NCBI GenBank assembly: GCA_000310025.1
Contig: FN649751.1
Location: forward strand, 4,360,675-4,413,792
Reading direction: 5' to 3'
DNA length: 53,118 bases
Source: Ectocarpus siliculosus
Lineage: Eukaryota > Sar > Phaeophyceae > Ectocarpales > Ectocarpaceae
Position numbers and translations under genes: made by a program. The notes under the pieces were generated by a model. It saw only the letters and a program-made list of their open reading frames with translations. It ran no database searches and was not told the origin of the DNA. How positions within the stretch are numbered: the first letter of the stretch is position 1; each line of letters starts with the position of its first letter. Of this stretch, positions 11,039 through 23,656 are shown in pieces.

Positions 11039-14000
11039 TTAACAACACTGCAGGCTGATCAGCTTAAATTTACGGTCACCCCGCAGGTGACGCCCAGACT
11101 TGTAGAGGCGGCGGGAAGAAGCGTACGAAATTTCCTCTTGTGCCGACAATATCTTAAACGTCACCCTAACCATTCCTTCCGACGTTGTGCTACCCGTGTC
11201 GGGAAGAGGAATAGTCTCGAACAGAGAAACCGAGGCGTGCGAGCCCCACAACCCATCAACAATCACGGCCGAGGTACTGCTATTTCCTGTTGCGCTTGCT
11301 TCTCCCGCTTCAGGTCTCGCGTCAACAACCACTCTCGCTGCCCCCATGCCTTCGTAACTTACAAGGTATTCCACATCCAGCACTCGACGTTCACCAGAAC
11401 AAGGGAGGAGGAATGTGGCAACCGCTGGATTGGAAGAAGATTTGCCAAATCCGATCAGTCCAGATTTCCCGGCAACTTTCGAGAAAGACCATCCTGTAGC
11501 TGACACAAGTTGAACGGGAGGAGGCCCCGTCTCGTACGAGCCTAGTTGTACTGCGTAGGACCGAGGGTACGCGAGGCATCCGAGCCCTTCCTGGAAACGC
11601 TGGTGTTCAATGTCACTGGGACTGTTGTTGGACACCGTGCCGTAAACCTGTGTTTTTTATTTCGATGTTGCGCGCGCGTTAGGTCAGTACCAAGCCAAGT
11701 CTGTCACCGAGCGAATACTTCGATGGGGTCTGGTCATTCTCTAGAGCCGATTACGGCCTGTAGGATTTGAACTGTAGGATTTAGAACATCATCGTAGGTG
11801 AGACTGTGTTGAACGGATGTCCAGAGCAACGTGGACGCGGATCACACGCCAAAGTGCTCCTTCGTTTACGCTTAGCCACAAATAAAACACATACTATCGG
11901 CCCGGTGGCCTAATGGTATCGTCGAACCCGCTAATCGCAAAGGTCGTAAATTCAAATCGAACACTTTTTCATTTATGTGCTTGTGAAAAGCTCTCGTGAG
12001 CACCAAACTTCGACGTTAGCACCGTTGATGAGGGAAAGGGACGGCTGGACCCTTCTCGCGATAAAAATAAAAATCAGCATTGTCACGCACCGCAGGAGAA
12101 AGGAAGATGGGTCACGAAAATACATAAAAATAATACAAGAAGCCCTGGTGTCTACCCCCTCCTACTGTGTGACCTTTGATGGTTGTAGTTGAACGAAAGA
12201 ATACACTGAAAATTGTACTACTCTACATGCACTGAAAAGTGTAGTCCACGTCTCACCACGAAAAAAGGGGGGACTGTCGCTAAAATAAATAGGACGAAAG
12301 AACACACAACACACATCATCTTCATGGTCGTTGTGCCGCCCACCTTCAAGAATCGGGCGTGCGATCTTTGGATGTAGAACACCACGAGATCGGCCATGAG
12401 CTGCTGCACTCGCCAATCAGGATGAACCTTTCTCCCCCATATGCGAGTTGCCAAGGAGGCTTGCTTGATGTCCGGCCAAACCGCATGCCGAAAAGATGCC
12501 TGGTGACGATGGTCAACAAAGTGGGACAACCAAACCGAGGATGTCATGACCCTGGCCCCGATTCGCCCGAATTTTCGCCCCGAGTGTTTTCAACGCATCG
12601 CTTGATTGTACTGAAAACACTTGTGTGCATCAATTCTCCCGCTTGAAACGATTTAGCTTCTTTCGCCTACCAAGAAAAAGCGTAGAGCCGAGCCGAGAAA
12701 TCAATAGCAGAGTTCACGGTTTGCGTATGGTTTCGGGCATTTGTTTCTAATGCGAACAACACGTGCACGCGTAGATCTCTTGACTGTTTGACGTCTGAAT
12801 TCTCGCCCACACCAACGCCCCGAAACCAATTACCACTCGCAAAACCGCACCAACAACAAACTCACCATGGGAATGCCGTACGTTTGCGTGACAGTGGCAT
12901 GAACCTCCGCCATATTACCACCTTGCCAAGGGTGCTGGGTGGCTCTAATCGGTGAGATGAAACTCTCCGTGTAGAGAAGCGCTGGAGAGTGGGACATCTC
13001 GTCTAGAACATAACGGATGAGCGTGTCGTGCGCCATTTTCACGTATTCCAGCTTGAAGTTAACCTGCTCGACGACTGCATCGTTGACCCCAAAGTCCACG
13101 ATGATGAGGTCTACCTGCAATGAATCATTCCACGATAACATCATCATCATCACAACATTAATTTGGAACGAGTTTATTGTGCTCGGCCAACCAGTCCACG
13201 TGGAATATGGAACGCGGGCTCGCCCGTGTCAATTAACACAAAGGCGCTTGAATGTTCTGATTCGGGACGTGTGTAATCAGGTTGGGAATGTCGCTGACAC
13301 AGGTACTGCCTGCTACCGGTTCAAGCGACATTCCGGTAGGAAATACAGTCAACAGGTTTGGATGCTAAGCCTCGGCAGCACGGGTGCTCGTGTAGCCGTT
13401 TGTGTTGTGAAGGAGGGACAAGAGAGACGGGAAGCTGCCGGTGACCGCAACCCACGAATCAACCATTTCGGAGCGCTCTCAGGGGTGTGGATTGGACGAC
13501 GCGCACCGCTTGTTCAAACTGGTACGTACCACAAGCAGATGTTGTGCGCTCGTCAACGGCTTCCTCAAAAAATCTCCACAACTCCTTTTCCTGTCTCTAC
13601 TGGTTGCGTGTGTTGCCTCTGAGTCCGCTTTAATGTTCCGTGTTCCACGTCTGAATACTGGGGACCAAACAGCAGGGCACTCTGAGTTCACCATTCCCTG
13701 TTCCCTTTTCTTATGTGGGACGCGGTATGAAAGCTTATTATCAAAACTAATGCGTGGATTACGTGTGTGCCCTTCAAGATGACGCACGGTAGTGGAAGCT
13801 CTGTCGGCATCTTGCCTCGTGCAGAAAATAATGTGTCGCGCAACCCCACAAAAGCCCCCCCCTCGGCCTTGTTTGCCATCGGGGTTTGGGTTTTCGTCGC
13901 TTGGCAACGACGTTGTAAAACAAGCCGCCGCCCCCGGTGTTTGCCATCGGGGTTGGGTTTTCGTCGCTTGGCAACGACGTTGTAAAACAAGCCCCCCACT

Positions 14001-17000
14001 CGGTGTTTGCCATCGGGATTGGGTTTTCGTCGCTTGGCAACGACGTTGTAAAAGAAGCCAATTCACTTCGTGAACTCGGCAACCAGGTTACCGTTTTTTT
14101 TTTTACCTCGGTTTTTTTTTTGGCGGTAACCAAAATGGTGGTCGAGTAGATCATGTTGTGCGGGGTCGAGAACCCTCACTCCGCGCAACGGGGGATGATC
14201 GCACCACGTTGTGTTAAAATGGTCAAGCTTCCTCGAGGCAGTTACACAGTGCTTACAACTGTCAATGGAAGTGAAAGCACCAGAAAATAAACTAAGTCAT
14301 ACGTAGCTGTCATCCGTACGCAAGGAAGTAAGCCAAGATGCCGAACACCCTTAGCAGGATGCAGCTCACCCTTCATGCGACTCGCCAAATACCTCACGGC
14401 GCTTCGCGCTTGGTGATGTGAGAGCCTGGTCCGGTGAGAACCCGGCGTGCTCCGTCCCGGCTTTGTAGGGATGCGAGGTCAATGGTCAAAACGACTACGG
14501 CATGCACGACTATGAGTACACCCCCCCCCCCCCCCCCCCCCGGAGGGAAGGTACGTGACAAATTTGTATTCTTGGGGTTCAGAGCCCATTTCCAGCAAGC
14601 GGCATACGGAGAACACTCCGTATGTTACTTGTGACGACACTTTGGAACACTTTGAGAGGATGATCTCTTGATGTACAACGTTTGTGATCATGACTTTGAG
14701 TTTCACAAGGGTGGATTCTAGCTCGCTCACAGGGGTGACAGGACGCTATTCTGGCTCCCCGCAAGACCCCTAAACTATCCTTTGTTAAAGGAAGTAATCC
14801 CGGCATCCCCCCCACCCGCGCGCGAATCTCCAAAACAGATGCCTAGGAAATCGGTTTGGTATAGACTTCCACGTAATTCATTTTTGTCGCTACCAGCGAC
14901 CATACCTTGGAGACGGTGCCCTTGGGGAGGTGAGAACCCTCCTCGAGGGTGTAGATTTATGATTTCATGGCGTATTTTGTCGGCGCTTTCGTTGTCTGAA
15001 ATAGGCCGAGCCTTCAAACCCCGCCTCTGCCTCCAAGAGGGTCCCAGCAGCTGGCGTGGTTAAATCTTGGCCCATTGAGAGACGTGCTCGATCAACTCAA
15101 GTTGGAAAAATTGTGATGGAACACGTTCAGCCGTAGTCACCCAGGAGGGGCGTACTATTTAAACGGGGCTGGGTGTTTTTGTATTTTTGGCTTGGAAATC
15201 GTCGATTTTTTCCCGATAATTTCCAAGTAGGGCCTAAAACATATGGAACGGTCGTTGGTTCCAATTGCTTTCGGAAAGTTTCCAATTATACAGCCTTCCT
15301 TAATCGTAAAACGTGCACGAAAGTTCATGAAAAATGTGTCATGGACGCCCATGAAACCTTTCATGAACTTTCATGGACGTTGTTCCTGAGCACTGGGTCT
15401 CTCATACTTTCTACAGAAAGTTTTGCTAAACCGCCCATGGATGTGGGCAGCCCATGGGTGTGGGCAGCCCATGGCGGGGAATTCTCACGGGCAAGCCCAT
15501 GGGCAGCCCATATGGGCAGCCCATGGGCGACCCATGAGTGCCCTTCAACCGGAACCAGAGTACTCTTATGGGCAGCCCATGGGCGGCCAATGGGTGCCCT
15601 TCAACCGGAATAGACTATCTGCTTTGGAACGGGCATTATAACGGCTAACAACCCCAACTCTAACCCTAGCCCAATACCCCAAGCCCACACGATACGTGCT
15701 GGGTCGCTTGGTGGCGAAGTTCTAGGTTGGTATGGCGGTGGCTAAGCTCTAGGTTGGTATGGCGGTGGCGAAGTTCTAGGTTGAAGTGCCCACGGTGGGC
15801 AATTCATGGGCACTTCATGGGCCGCCCATGGGCCCACCAATGGTTTAGCCTTTATCTAATAAACACATATGTCGGCGGGTTCTTGGCCTCCCACCTACGA
15901 GGGCAATTTTGACAGTGATCTCCAGGGACGGACCCCTCGCCAATCTTCCGGTGGTGCCTGCAAATAAAAGGTGCTCCTTTAGAAGTGATCCAAATGGGAA
16001 TCGAACCAGGGCATGGAACGTTGTGTAAGTAAGGCTTGCCGATTCGACTATTTAGTCAGCGCTGACCTGATTTTCCAATGAACTATCCAATCTTACATAA
16101 GGATGCACGCACGGGTTCGAATCCCGGCTGGGTCACTTGTAGAAGAAGCACCATTTATTTACAGACAACGTCGCGAGGGGTCCGGCCCCGGAGATCACTG
16201 CCAAGCTGGGAGGTCAAGAGGCTGACGTTGTACGAGGCTCATAACCTGTTGGGATGGGCTCGATTACCTGTTGGTGTAGAACCTGACAGGCTATTAATAT
16301 GTTGGCAAGTAACCTTTGTGATAGGTGTATCCCTGGCAATGGCCACTGTGTAGTAACAATGTGCAGAGGCTCACAACGTGATCGTAAAGTACACTTGGGT
16401 TGTAGACCAGATAAGATGGTTTGAGTTGGCGCTTAGTTGGCAAAAAGGTCAGGAGAGACAAAAGATTCCCGAAGGACCAAGGGCCTTGGTAAATATAGGA
16501 AGAAAGGAAAAGGAAAGAGGGAGAGAGGAAGAGAGAGAGCCAGCGAGTGGGGGCGAACACCACGAGGGGCAAGCCATCCGTCCTAATCGCGGAAAGAAAA
16601 CACATCCGAGCTATTGCAATGTACCGATCACGGTGGTAGACGGTTAATCCGACCTGTGACAACGTTACAAAATCTTAGAGGAGAAGGGTCCAATGTACCA
16701 TACTTCTACGGGTCAACATATAACCCGTACGTGTGCACATGGATCCGATTACTGAATCAAAATACCGAATACTTAACCTGCAGTACTCCTTAGGTGAATA
16801 CCAACATGTTGGTTACAGCAGTATAAATACTAGTGACATTGACTATTCCAACATCCATAATACAGCGTCTGGCAACGCCGCTACCGTTGGAACGTACTAT
16901 CACACGGCTCTACATCCAAACACCGTATCAGGCCACCCCAGACCAAGGCTCTGGCTCGAAACGAACGAACACACGCGATACTCTTCAGCCTACCTTCCAC

Positions 17001-18001
17001 GTCGTCTCGACTTTCCACGCTACGCTATGACTACAGCAGTATCGAGTTCCCACGTGATGCACGTTACACGTTCTTACCTCCAAGTCTGCAGGCAGAACCT
17101 CATCCATTCCTAGATGTAGAAATTGAAATATTCCAGAAGCGGGCACGGCTTCATTTTTCACCTACAGTAGCAGGACGATGGTGTGTGCCCCACCAATGGA
17201 GAACAACGGGTTTGGACGGGTTGATGGGAAGAATGGTCAGGGAAAGTGCTCCGAGAGCCCATAGCGAGATTGTTTGAACGAAATGGACGGGAAGGTGCCC
17301 ACCGTTTGCTACAACCCAACACCCACCAACAAGGTTCGGTGTGATGAAGGCAACCTCGCATTATTGTACAGTAACTTGTGAATCATGGTTGTTAGCAGTG
17401 CCCACATGCGCGTGACACATGGCTGTCTCGGCGAGTTGCAAAATAGCCTGTCATCGGGACGAGCACATTAGTCTCGATGGACTTCGGGCCTGGGTCCTCT
17501 GCCCCCCCCCTCGTAAGTTACCTCGATATCGAACCCTGTAGACTGCTGCTGGAACCATTGCTCCACACGATGAGGCCACGCGCAAGCTTTTTCTATCAGT
17601 CCTGCTGGTGAGGAGCACTCGTGCCCAAACGTGACGCTCCCCCCAAGAACGACAACTTTCAGCAGCCCCCTCTCTCTCGCCCTGCGAAAGGCTCGATGGA
17701 ACGAGTAATCGGGTGTTTCGTACGGCACCGACCTCGCGAACATCTCCGCCGTAAGGGGATACGGGGTCAACCCCAGCGGCTCTGCGTGGAAGCAGTCACG
17801 CTCGAAAGAGCTGGCGGTTTCCCAGCATTGATGCCCAGCGTTTTGATTGCGATTGGAGTCTCGGGCCATACCATTGGCGCGCGCGTTGGACGCCACCACC
17901 AGCCGAAACGAAACAAGAGTCACGAACACCACTCCGACGGACCATGCTCCACGTAAACCAATTCCTGCCCGCGTCGCGCACAAATCTCCTCTTAACTGCA
18001 C
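11039..18001 (-). CDS. SGNH-hydrolase-like secretory protein A
   Basis: Exons on the minus strand: 18001-17522, 13114-12866, 12499-12344 and 11647-11039, all phase 0. The start ATG at 18001 is followed by a hydrophobic signal-anchor (residues about 20-38). The SGNH signatures are GGSVTFG (Ser about 122) in exon 1 and VDFGVNDA in the second resolved exon; WGRKVHPDW in the third carries the His. The last exon encodes a beta-rich domain with EYLVSYEGMG and VDGLWGSH, ending in LQCC. SGNH enzymes are serine esterases or acyltransferases; the substrate is unknown. Compared with paralogs B and C, an exon of about 28 codons (VVN-A block, SGNH block II) is expected between 17521 and 13115 but I could not find it. 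Skipping it would keep frame. That 4.4-kb intron holds a minisatellite, a poly-C run, a CATG element and two SINEs. Confidence 0.75.
11896..12180 (+). mobile_element. Degenerate tRNA-derived SINE-like element
   Basis: It begins CCCGGTGGCCTAATGG (A-box-like) with a decayed B box (AAATTCAAATCG) about 45 nt later. It ends near CTGTGTGACCTTTGATGG, matching the TGTGACC tail core of the 5014 SINE. It lies antisense in the last intron of gene A. It has diverged strongly from the other copies and may be a different subfamily. Confidence 0.6.
13872..14063. repeat. Three-copy minisatellite, period 66-68 bp
   Basis: Units start TTTGCCATCGGG at 13872, 13940 and 14006 and share TTTTCGTCGCTTGGCAACGA with few differences. 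Each unit contains the inverted pair CGTCG/CGACG around a short loop, so each could form a small hairpin. It lies within the large first intron of gene A. Confidence 0.92.
14521..14541. repeat. Poly-C homopolymer, about 21 nt
   Basis: An uninterrupted run of C followed by GGAGGG. It lies in the large intron of gene A. Length is likely to be polymorphic or imprecisely assembled. Confidence 0.9.
15398..15850 (+). mobile_element. CATG-palindrome element, copy 1 (nonautonomous, inverted termini)
   Basis: The left end reads TTTTGCTAAACCGCCCATGG and the right end carries the reverse motif GGTTTAGC. The outer thirds are arrays of CCCATGGGC and variants (CCCATATGGGC, CCCATGAG). The interior has CTTTGGAACGGGCA, telomere-like CTAACCCTA, and tandem copies of AAGTTCTAGGTTG-type units. 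Copies 2 (32250) and 3 (33445, reverse) share the same order of parts. There is no coding capacity, so it looks like a MITE-type element. The left terminus is degenerate here. Confidence 0.75.
15911..16066 (-). mobile_element. tRNA-derived SINE of a second family, minus-strand member of an inverted pair
   Basis: Read on the minus strand, a tRNA-like part (GACTAAATAGTCGAATCGG, then the B box GGTTCGATTCCC) is followed by a body with GGTGCTCC and a TTTATT stretch, ending in GGAGATCACTG. It is the reverse complement of the copy at 16105-16201, with the tRNA ends facing each other. Confidence 0.7.
16105..16201 (+). mobile_element. tRNA-derived SINE of the second family, plus-strand copy, 5'-truncated
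   Basis: It starts near the B box GGTTCGAATCCCGG and continues with AGCACCATTTATTT and GGGGTCCGG, ending in GGAGATCACTG. No A box is recognisable upstream. Together with 15911-16066 it forms an inverted repeat whose arms are about 90-100 bp, separated by about 40-100 bp. Confidence 0.7.
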
Positions 18002-19854
18002 ATGGCACGTTCACAAGGAATAGGCATACGACCAATTGATCGTGATACCCGTGGGCTTAGACTTGTCAGGGTCCTTCCAAAAGTCGATTCGATTTTGACC
18101 ATAGTGGTGTAGTGTTTCGATTGAGCGTTCAGGTTGCACACCGAAAGCGTTACCGAAATCGCCCACACTTCCAGCAAATGGCAAGTCGTAGGCTCATGCC
18201 CAACAATATACCGGCGTGACATGAATTTTATTTCCATCATGTCACACGAACCATCAACAACATTTCACACAGGCCACATGGTCTGCGGGGCGGTTGACAC
18301 CAGTTTTGGATTTCGTTATGTATCGAGCCCGTGTATCGAAAAGATTCATGTACGTGATTAGGTTATGTAAGGCCTCCGTGGCAACCCTCCTTCCCCACGT
18401 TTCTTTCACAAAATGTTCAGTGGGGGGCAGCATCTCATGGTTTTCTATTCGGGTCATGATGGAAGTAGGGCGTTCGCAGGGTGAAAATGGTCGTACGAAG
18501 TAAGGAAACACCATGGTGCCCCAACTGCCTGCGTCACCCCACAAAGCTTTTCCTGAGCTTACGTTGATAACGCTACTTTGGATCTGCTGCCTTGGTCTAG
18601 GTGTATCGGAATTTCTCTACGGTCCCCACGTCAAACAGAGTTTGACAATCCCATTCGTTACCCGTTCGACGAACGATGTAGATGCATACCGATATTGTGG
18701 GCACTACCAAGGAGCACATTTGGGTTAGCCCGCACAACGACGTTGTGGTGATCGCTGGTTCGAACACAACGAACAGCTGGTGATGTCCACCACTTCAAGC
18801 ACGAGAATGCGCACAACAGACACAACGAAATTGTTGTGGACAAAGAGCCAAATCCTGAACTCTCCTTTCTGAGAAAAAGACCCTCCCCGATGTTAATTAG
18901 GAGGAATTCTGCAGACATTGTCTGACTCCAAAACGTCGTTCTCGGCATGAAATGCCAACGTGAAGGGCTCATCAGCGGCATGCGCATCGCCACCACGCAC
19001 AACGAAAGGAAAACCAACGCAAGAGACAGCAAGTGCACAGCAATGACTGGACGGGAGCTTATTCCGGCAGGGCAGAGCACAACAAACGCGGTGCAACGCC
19101 GAAAAACATGTTGTCTACCGTCAAAGCGGTGCTCTGCACTTCACGTTTTTACGGATATCTCGCCCGACAGGAACAAAGTGCCTAAGCGCGACACCCCGAC
19201 GGACGTGGTGCTATGCTCTACTGGAGTATTGCCAAGGTTTGGCACCGTGGAGTGCCGAATGCGTCCTGCTAGATGAAGCTGTATTGCCCCGAAAACGTCA
19301 ATGTCCGAGGGCAGTGGGTGTAAACTCGGTATTTTTTTCCGGGACGGTTTCGGTTTTCCGCCGACAACGTTTCGAAGACGAACGAGTAGCAGTGGCACAT
19401 GCTACTCCGGGAGAGGCAGCGCTACTGACCACACTAGTTGCAATACGAGTTTTGATGCCTTGGGGTACCGTACCGAGAAAAGGTTGCAACCACTCCACCC
19501 CCACGGAAAGGCCCGAACCATCCTCTCAACTCTGGTTTGATCATCAGTCCCGTGACCACTTGTGACAATCGCCATATTCTCATCGACAACCGCACAAGCC
19601 CGGCCCGGTTTTGCTCGTCCCCGGGAAGCAGTGTCTTCTGGCTACAAGGAACGACCATCGTTGCGGTGAAAGTGTCGCACAATCTGCCAGCGGCCTCGAG
19701 AGAGATGTTACACCAAACCAACCCCGCCTTCCGCATACGACTTTGACTCTGATTTTTTTTTTAAACACAACTCGTGGATTCCCTTGCCCAGACAGATACT
19801 TGCCATATATCAATAGGGCATCGTTGGGATGTACACTTTTTGACCTTTAGAACA
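18002..19854. other. Upstream flank of gene A; no recognised gene
   Basis: The promoter of gene A should lie at the left of this stretch, directly upstream of its ATG at 18001, but I recognise no defined promoter element. Open frames of 70-140 codons occur on both strands between 18.6 and 19.8 kb. One minus-strand frame near 19.09-18.89 kb starts with a signal-peptide-like hydrophobic stretch, but no family is recognisable. Confidence 0.4.
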
Positions 19855-20640
19855 GGCTTGCGGAAGCTTACGACTGCCACCGAACCTTGTAGAACTTCGA
19901 CGGAAGCTTTGAGAACTTGCACGGAAGTCATTCATTTTCCATGAAAAGCGAAACGAAGCCGTGTGAAAGCTGTTGGGCTGTTTCTGGCGCCAGCTTTCAT
20001 TGTGCTTCCGTGCAAGCCGTGGGTACAAACCGCTGGTTGCTTTCGTGGAAGTCACAATTCTTATTTCACGAAAGCGCGAAGAGCTTTCATGGAAGAAGTC
20101 AGAACTGCCATGGATGTTCGTCCCTCGACATAGCCCCCGGCTACTGCCATGGTTCCCTAAAGGCATGAAAGCTATTTGACTTTCATGGAAGTTCAAGCGA
20201 CGTCGCAGATGAACATTTCCTACATTGTCTACGTACGTCCCACAACTCCATGGAAGTCTTATTATTTGCTTCCATGGAAGTCCATCTCGATCACCTTCCA
20301 TCGTGAAGCGCAAATACGCCAGCGCTGGCGAGCGCGAAGCGCGCTCCGGTAGCTCGGTACAGCGACCTAGGCCTTCCTATTGCACACCAACCAAGCTTGT
20401 GGTGTGGGTGTGGGTTAGGGTTAGCGTTAGGGGTTTTGGGATGGGTTAGGCCTAGTGAGGCCTAGCCGTGCTGTAGCCTGAAGACTGGAAACCTGCTTGT
20501 TGCTTTGGTTTCGGGTCTACCTCCAACGACAACCCAACAACCGTTGGACTGGTGAGTGCAAGAAAGCCGCCAGCGCTGGCGAATATACGGGGATCCCAGC
20601 TTCCATGGAAATTGTTGCAATTTCCATATCTGCCGCTGAA
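19855..20640. repeat. CATG-palindrome repeat complex with telomere-like core
   Basis: The left half is an array of words such as TTTCATGGAAG, CTTCCATGGAAG and TTCATGAAAG-like variants. Two copies of CGCCAGCGCTGGCG (about 20308 and 20567) bound a core with GGGTTAGGGTTAGCGTTAGG (about 20413-20432). A further CTTCCATGGAA lies beyond the right palindrome. The architecture resembles the CCCATGGGC elements, but with a different palindromic word. There is no coding capacity. Confidence 0.7.
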
Positions 20641-20676
20641 CTCGGTGTTGGTTATGTACATATTTCAAGCACCGCA

Positions 20677-21119
20677 GGAAGACTTATATGTGGATAGGGG
20701 GCCTCAGGGGGAGGAACCCTTCTGTGTGACCACGGATTGGAGCTCCTACATTACCAGGCCAGAATGTTGTGAAAGCTCTGATTTTTCAAGTGTTGAACAA
20801 AAACAACATAAAAAAAAAAGTGGTAGGGGCTAAGGAATGACAGTAGAGGTGAGAGACGAAACTTCTGTACACGACATTGCGGTCGTACTAACATGATGGA
20901 AGACTTATATGTGGATAGGGGGCCTCAGGGGGAGGAACCCTTCTGTGTGACCGCGGATTGGAGCTCCTACATTACCAGGCCAGAATGTTGTGAAAGCTCT
21001 GATTTTTCAAGTGTTGAACAAAACCAACATAAAAAAAAGTGGTAGGGGCTAAGGAATGACAGTAGAGGTGAGAGACGAAACTTCTGTACACGACATTGCG
21101 GTCGTACTAACATGATGGA
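20677..21119. repeat. Two-copy tandem duplication of a SINE-tail-like unit (about 221 bp each)
   Basis: Unit 1 starts GGAAGACTTATATG at 20677 and unit 2 starts identically at 20898. They differ at only a few bases and in A-run length (10 versus 8). Each contains CTTCTGTGTGACCACGG or CGCGG, then GATTGGAG, and later TTTTTCAAGTGTTGAACAAAA plus an A-run, resembling the 3' half of the 5014 SINE. The near-identity points to a recent duplication. Confidence 0.93.
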
Positions 21120-23327
21120 CAGAGATGTGAAGGATGACAGATACTGTAACTCAAGCACTATTGTCTATTATTTCTTAATATGGCACAACGAATCCATATC
21201 TATCAACAGAAAAGAGTCTAATATAAATTAGCAATGAATCCATAGCGTCAGCGGAGAATGTGATGGGGTAACCGAAAAAATGCGGCGCGATAGATACTGT
21301 TTAGGATCACATAAATCTAGAACTGGCGGAATGTCCGCGTGTGAGCGAGGTACGAAGTATCGCGTGCGACCCAGAAAGGGGTGTAGTGAGAGAGCTGGAG
21401 AGTTGCATGCAAAGTAGGGTATCAAGTGGCAACAGCGAAGATATAGATGGGAGAGGAAGAACACGCGAAGGTTGCCGCCGTTGTAAAGAATGGTACAAGG
21501 AAGATTGAAGATATCGGCACAGTCCAACGGTGTGTGGTCGTGGCGGCAACGGAAACGATGTAAGAAAAATTGTAGACGGCCCGGTTGTGATTACGAAATA
21601 AGTGCAACTTACGTGTTGTTGGTTAAGAAAGGTCTTGCGCTGATGCTCTGTAGTCGTGTGTTGAAGTTTCAGTGCTGCGTTCGATGAAGCGATACAAGAG
21701 AGCAAATACGACTGCTGTTTTGTTGTATCCATACACGGTATTGAAAGAAAAGCGAGTGACATACACACACATCAGACAGCAAGAGAGAGAGATGGACCAA
21801 AGGTGGCACACCTTTGCAGCAGCTCTGGTGCGCCCTCGACGTCGGGCAATGGGAGCCATGCTCGAAATACGTAGAGAGGAAAATGGGCTGAACAACTGAA
21901 TGTAGGGTGCACGGCAAATGTACCGCGGTCGAGTGGACCAATTGGCCCGCAAAATGTAACGTCAAAATCATTTCGATCCATTTTGGTCCGCGAGCGGGAG
22001 CATAGCCGTGGCCGGAAATAGCTGCTGGCTCCTTCCGCGCGACTCTGAAGGGGACTGCTTGCCTCGTATGAATATGCCCCTCAACACACTCTGAAGTTAG
22101 GCCAAGGGGGCACGTGTCTATCAAACTCTGCTGGAGGCAGGAGGAGAACGAACGAACCGTGCACTGCTAGCACTGAACCATATTTTTTTGTTGCGCCGCG
22201 TTTATTTTTTTGTCAGGCGTGCAGCACTGAAAGAAATTAAAAAAAAATAAAAAACGCCATGGTATGTCCGTGTACCCTTGATCTCCAAGATCTGCCAAAA
22301 GATACAATGTGTTCGAACTCTTCCGTTTGAGCAAACCCCATTCAGCTGAGATTGCAGCACACAATCACAGAAGATCGCGAGACGGAATACGGCAGCGCTG
22401 AGGAAGAAGGCGTAGGAGTGGAGCAATAGTTTCAAGAGTCGGGACGGAGCACACCGGGTCCTCACAGGACTACTGTAGGCTCGCACATCACCAAGTGCGA
22501 AGAGCCGTGAGGTATGCCGAGAGTCGCATAGAGGGTGCGCTGCATCCTGCTACAAGGGTGTTCGGTATCTTGTGCGTACTCCTTGCATACGGATGACAGC
22601 TGCGCATGGTATCATTTTTTTCTGGTGCTTTCACTTACAAAGACGGTGATTAGCGCTACGGTGCAACGGCCTCGACGGTGCTTGGCGAACTTTACACAAC
22701 GTGGTGCGATCATCCCCTTTGCGCGGAGTGAGGACTCTCCGCCCCGCACAATATGATAAACCCAACCACCATCATGGTTACCGCAAAGAAAAAAGTAATG
22801 AAAACAATAATAGCGGTTGTGGACCTCACGAAGCGAGATCGGCGTGCTTGACAGCGTCCTCGCCAAGCGACGATAAGACGTCAGCCCGGGGGGCGGACAA
22901 AGACTTTGGGGAATGGCGTCCCCAAGGATACAACATGCACATGGTAACGACCCACTCGTGCAAAGAATCCGTTGACTCGATCACACAGCTTCACGGGTTA
23001 AGCCCGCAGACATATATGTGGGGGTAAAAGCGGGGGACCCCTAAAACACGGGGATGTATGTATGTGTGGAAAACATGAAATTGCCCAAAACATCTTAGCC
23101 ATCTCGTGAGTGTTGCGTTGGGCAGTATACTGTGTACGTCCATGGCCATAGCGTCATGTGCGCGTGTGTGGCCTCCCCAAACTCCTTTTCAGGACGACGT
23201 TGGTGGGCATGGCACACGAACGGTTGTCGAAATCAAGGGAGCCCAGAATAGAGGTTTTGACGCTGGCTCTTTTCTCATACTCTAATCCAACATAATGACA
23301 GAAAACAACCTTTCCCGGTACTTCGTA
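21120..23327. other. No recognised gene
   Basis: Minus-strand open frames of up to 150 codons overlap one another near 21.3-22.1 kb, but they show compositional runs rather than domains. I see no RNA gene and no mobile-element signature here. Confidence 0.45.
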
Positions 23328-23649
23328 CTTTTTTTTTCCTGTTTTCTTGTCTTCATTTCAAATCAGCGCTCACAGCACTTGTGCCGTTTTACTCCAACCC
23401 GTGGTCACACAGAAGGGCCCCTCTCTACCCTCCCCTCCTGCGGTACGTTGCCTTCGATTTTTAATGCGAGAAGCGTTCAGCTCTCCTTTCCCTCGGTGTA
23501 CACACGAACTAGCGCTATCCACTAGGCCGGGAGCAGAAGCGAGAAAAAAACTCACTTTGCAAGAAAAGCTCGCTTACGCCGGGATTCGAACCCCAGACCT
23601 GACCCCTGGAAGGTTTTGAGGGTACCAACTAGACCACCGTGGTGACCGG
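23328..23649 (-). mobile_element. tRNA-derived SINE, full-length, flanked by a 7-bp target-site duplication
   Basis: It is the reverse complement of the 5014 SINE: the B box appears as GGATTCGAACCCC, the tail as CCAACCCGTGGTCACACAG and the A-tail as T-runs near 23329. CTTCGTA occurs at 23321-23327 and again at 23650-23656, which is the expected target-site duplication and fixes both ends. Confidence 0.9.
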
Positions 23650-23656
23650 CTTCGTA

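Noticed and set aside
15398-15850. Open frame with repeated MGSPWAAHG-like peptide
   Set aside because: It arises from tandem CCCATGGGC words and is not conserved as protein between the element copies, which appear in both orientations.
16103-16137. tRNA 3' half with a perfect B box
   Set aside because: No matching 5' half with an A box; it belongs to a truncated SINE.
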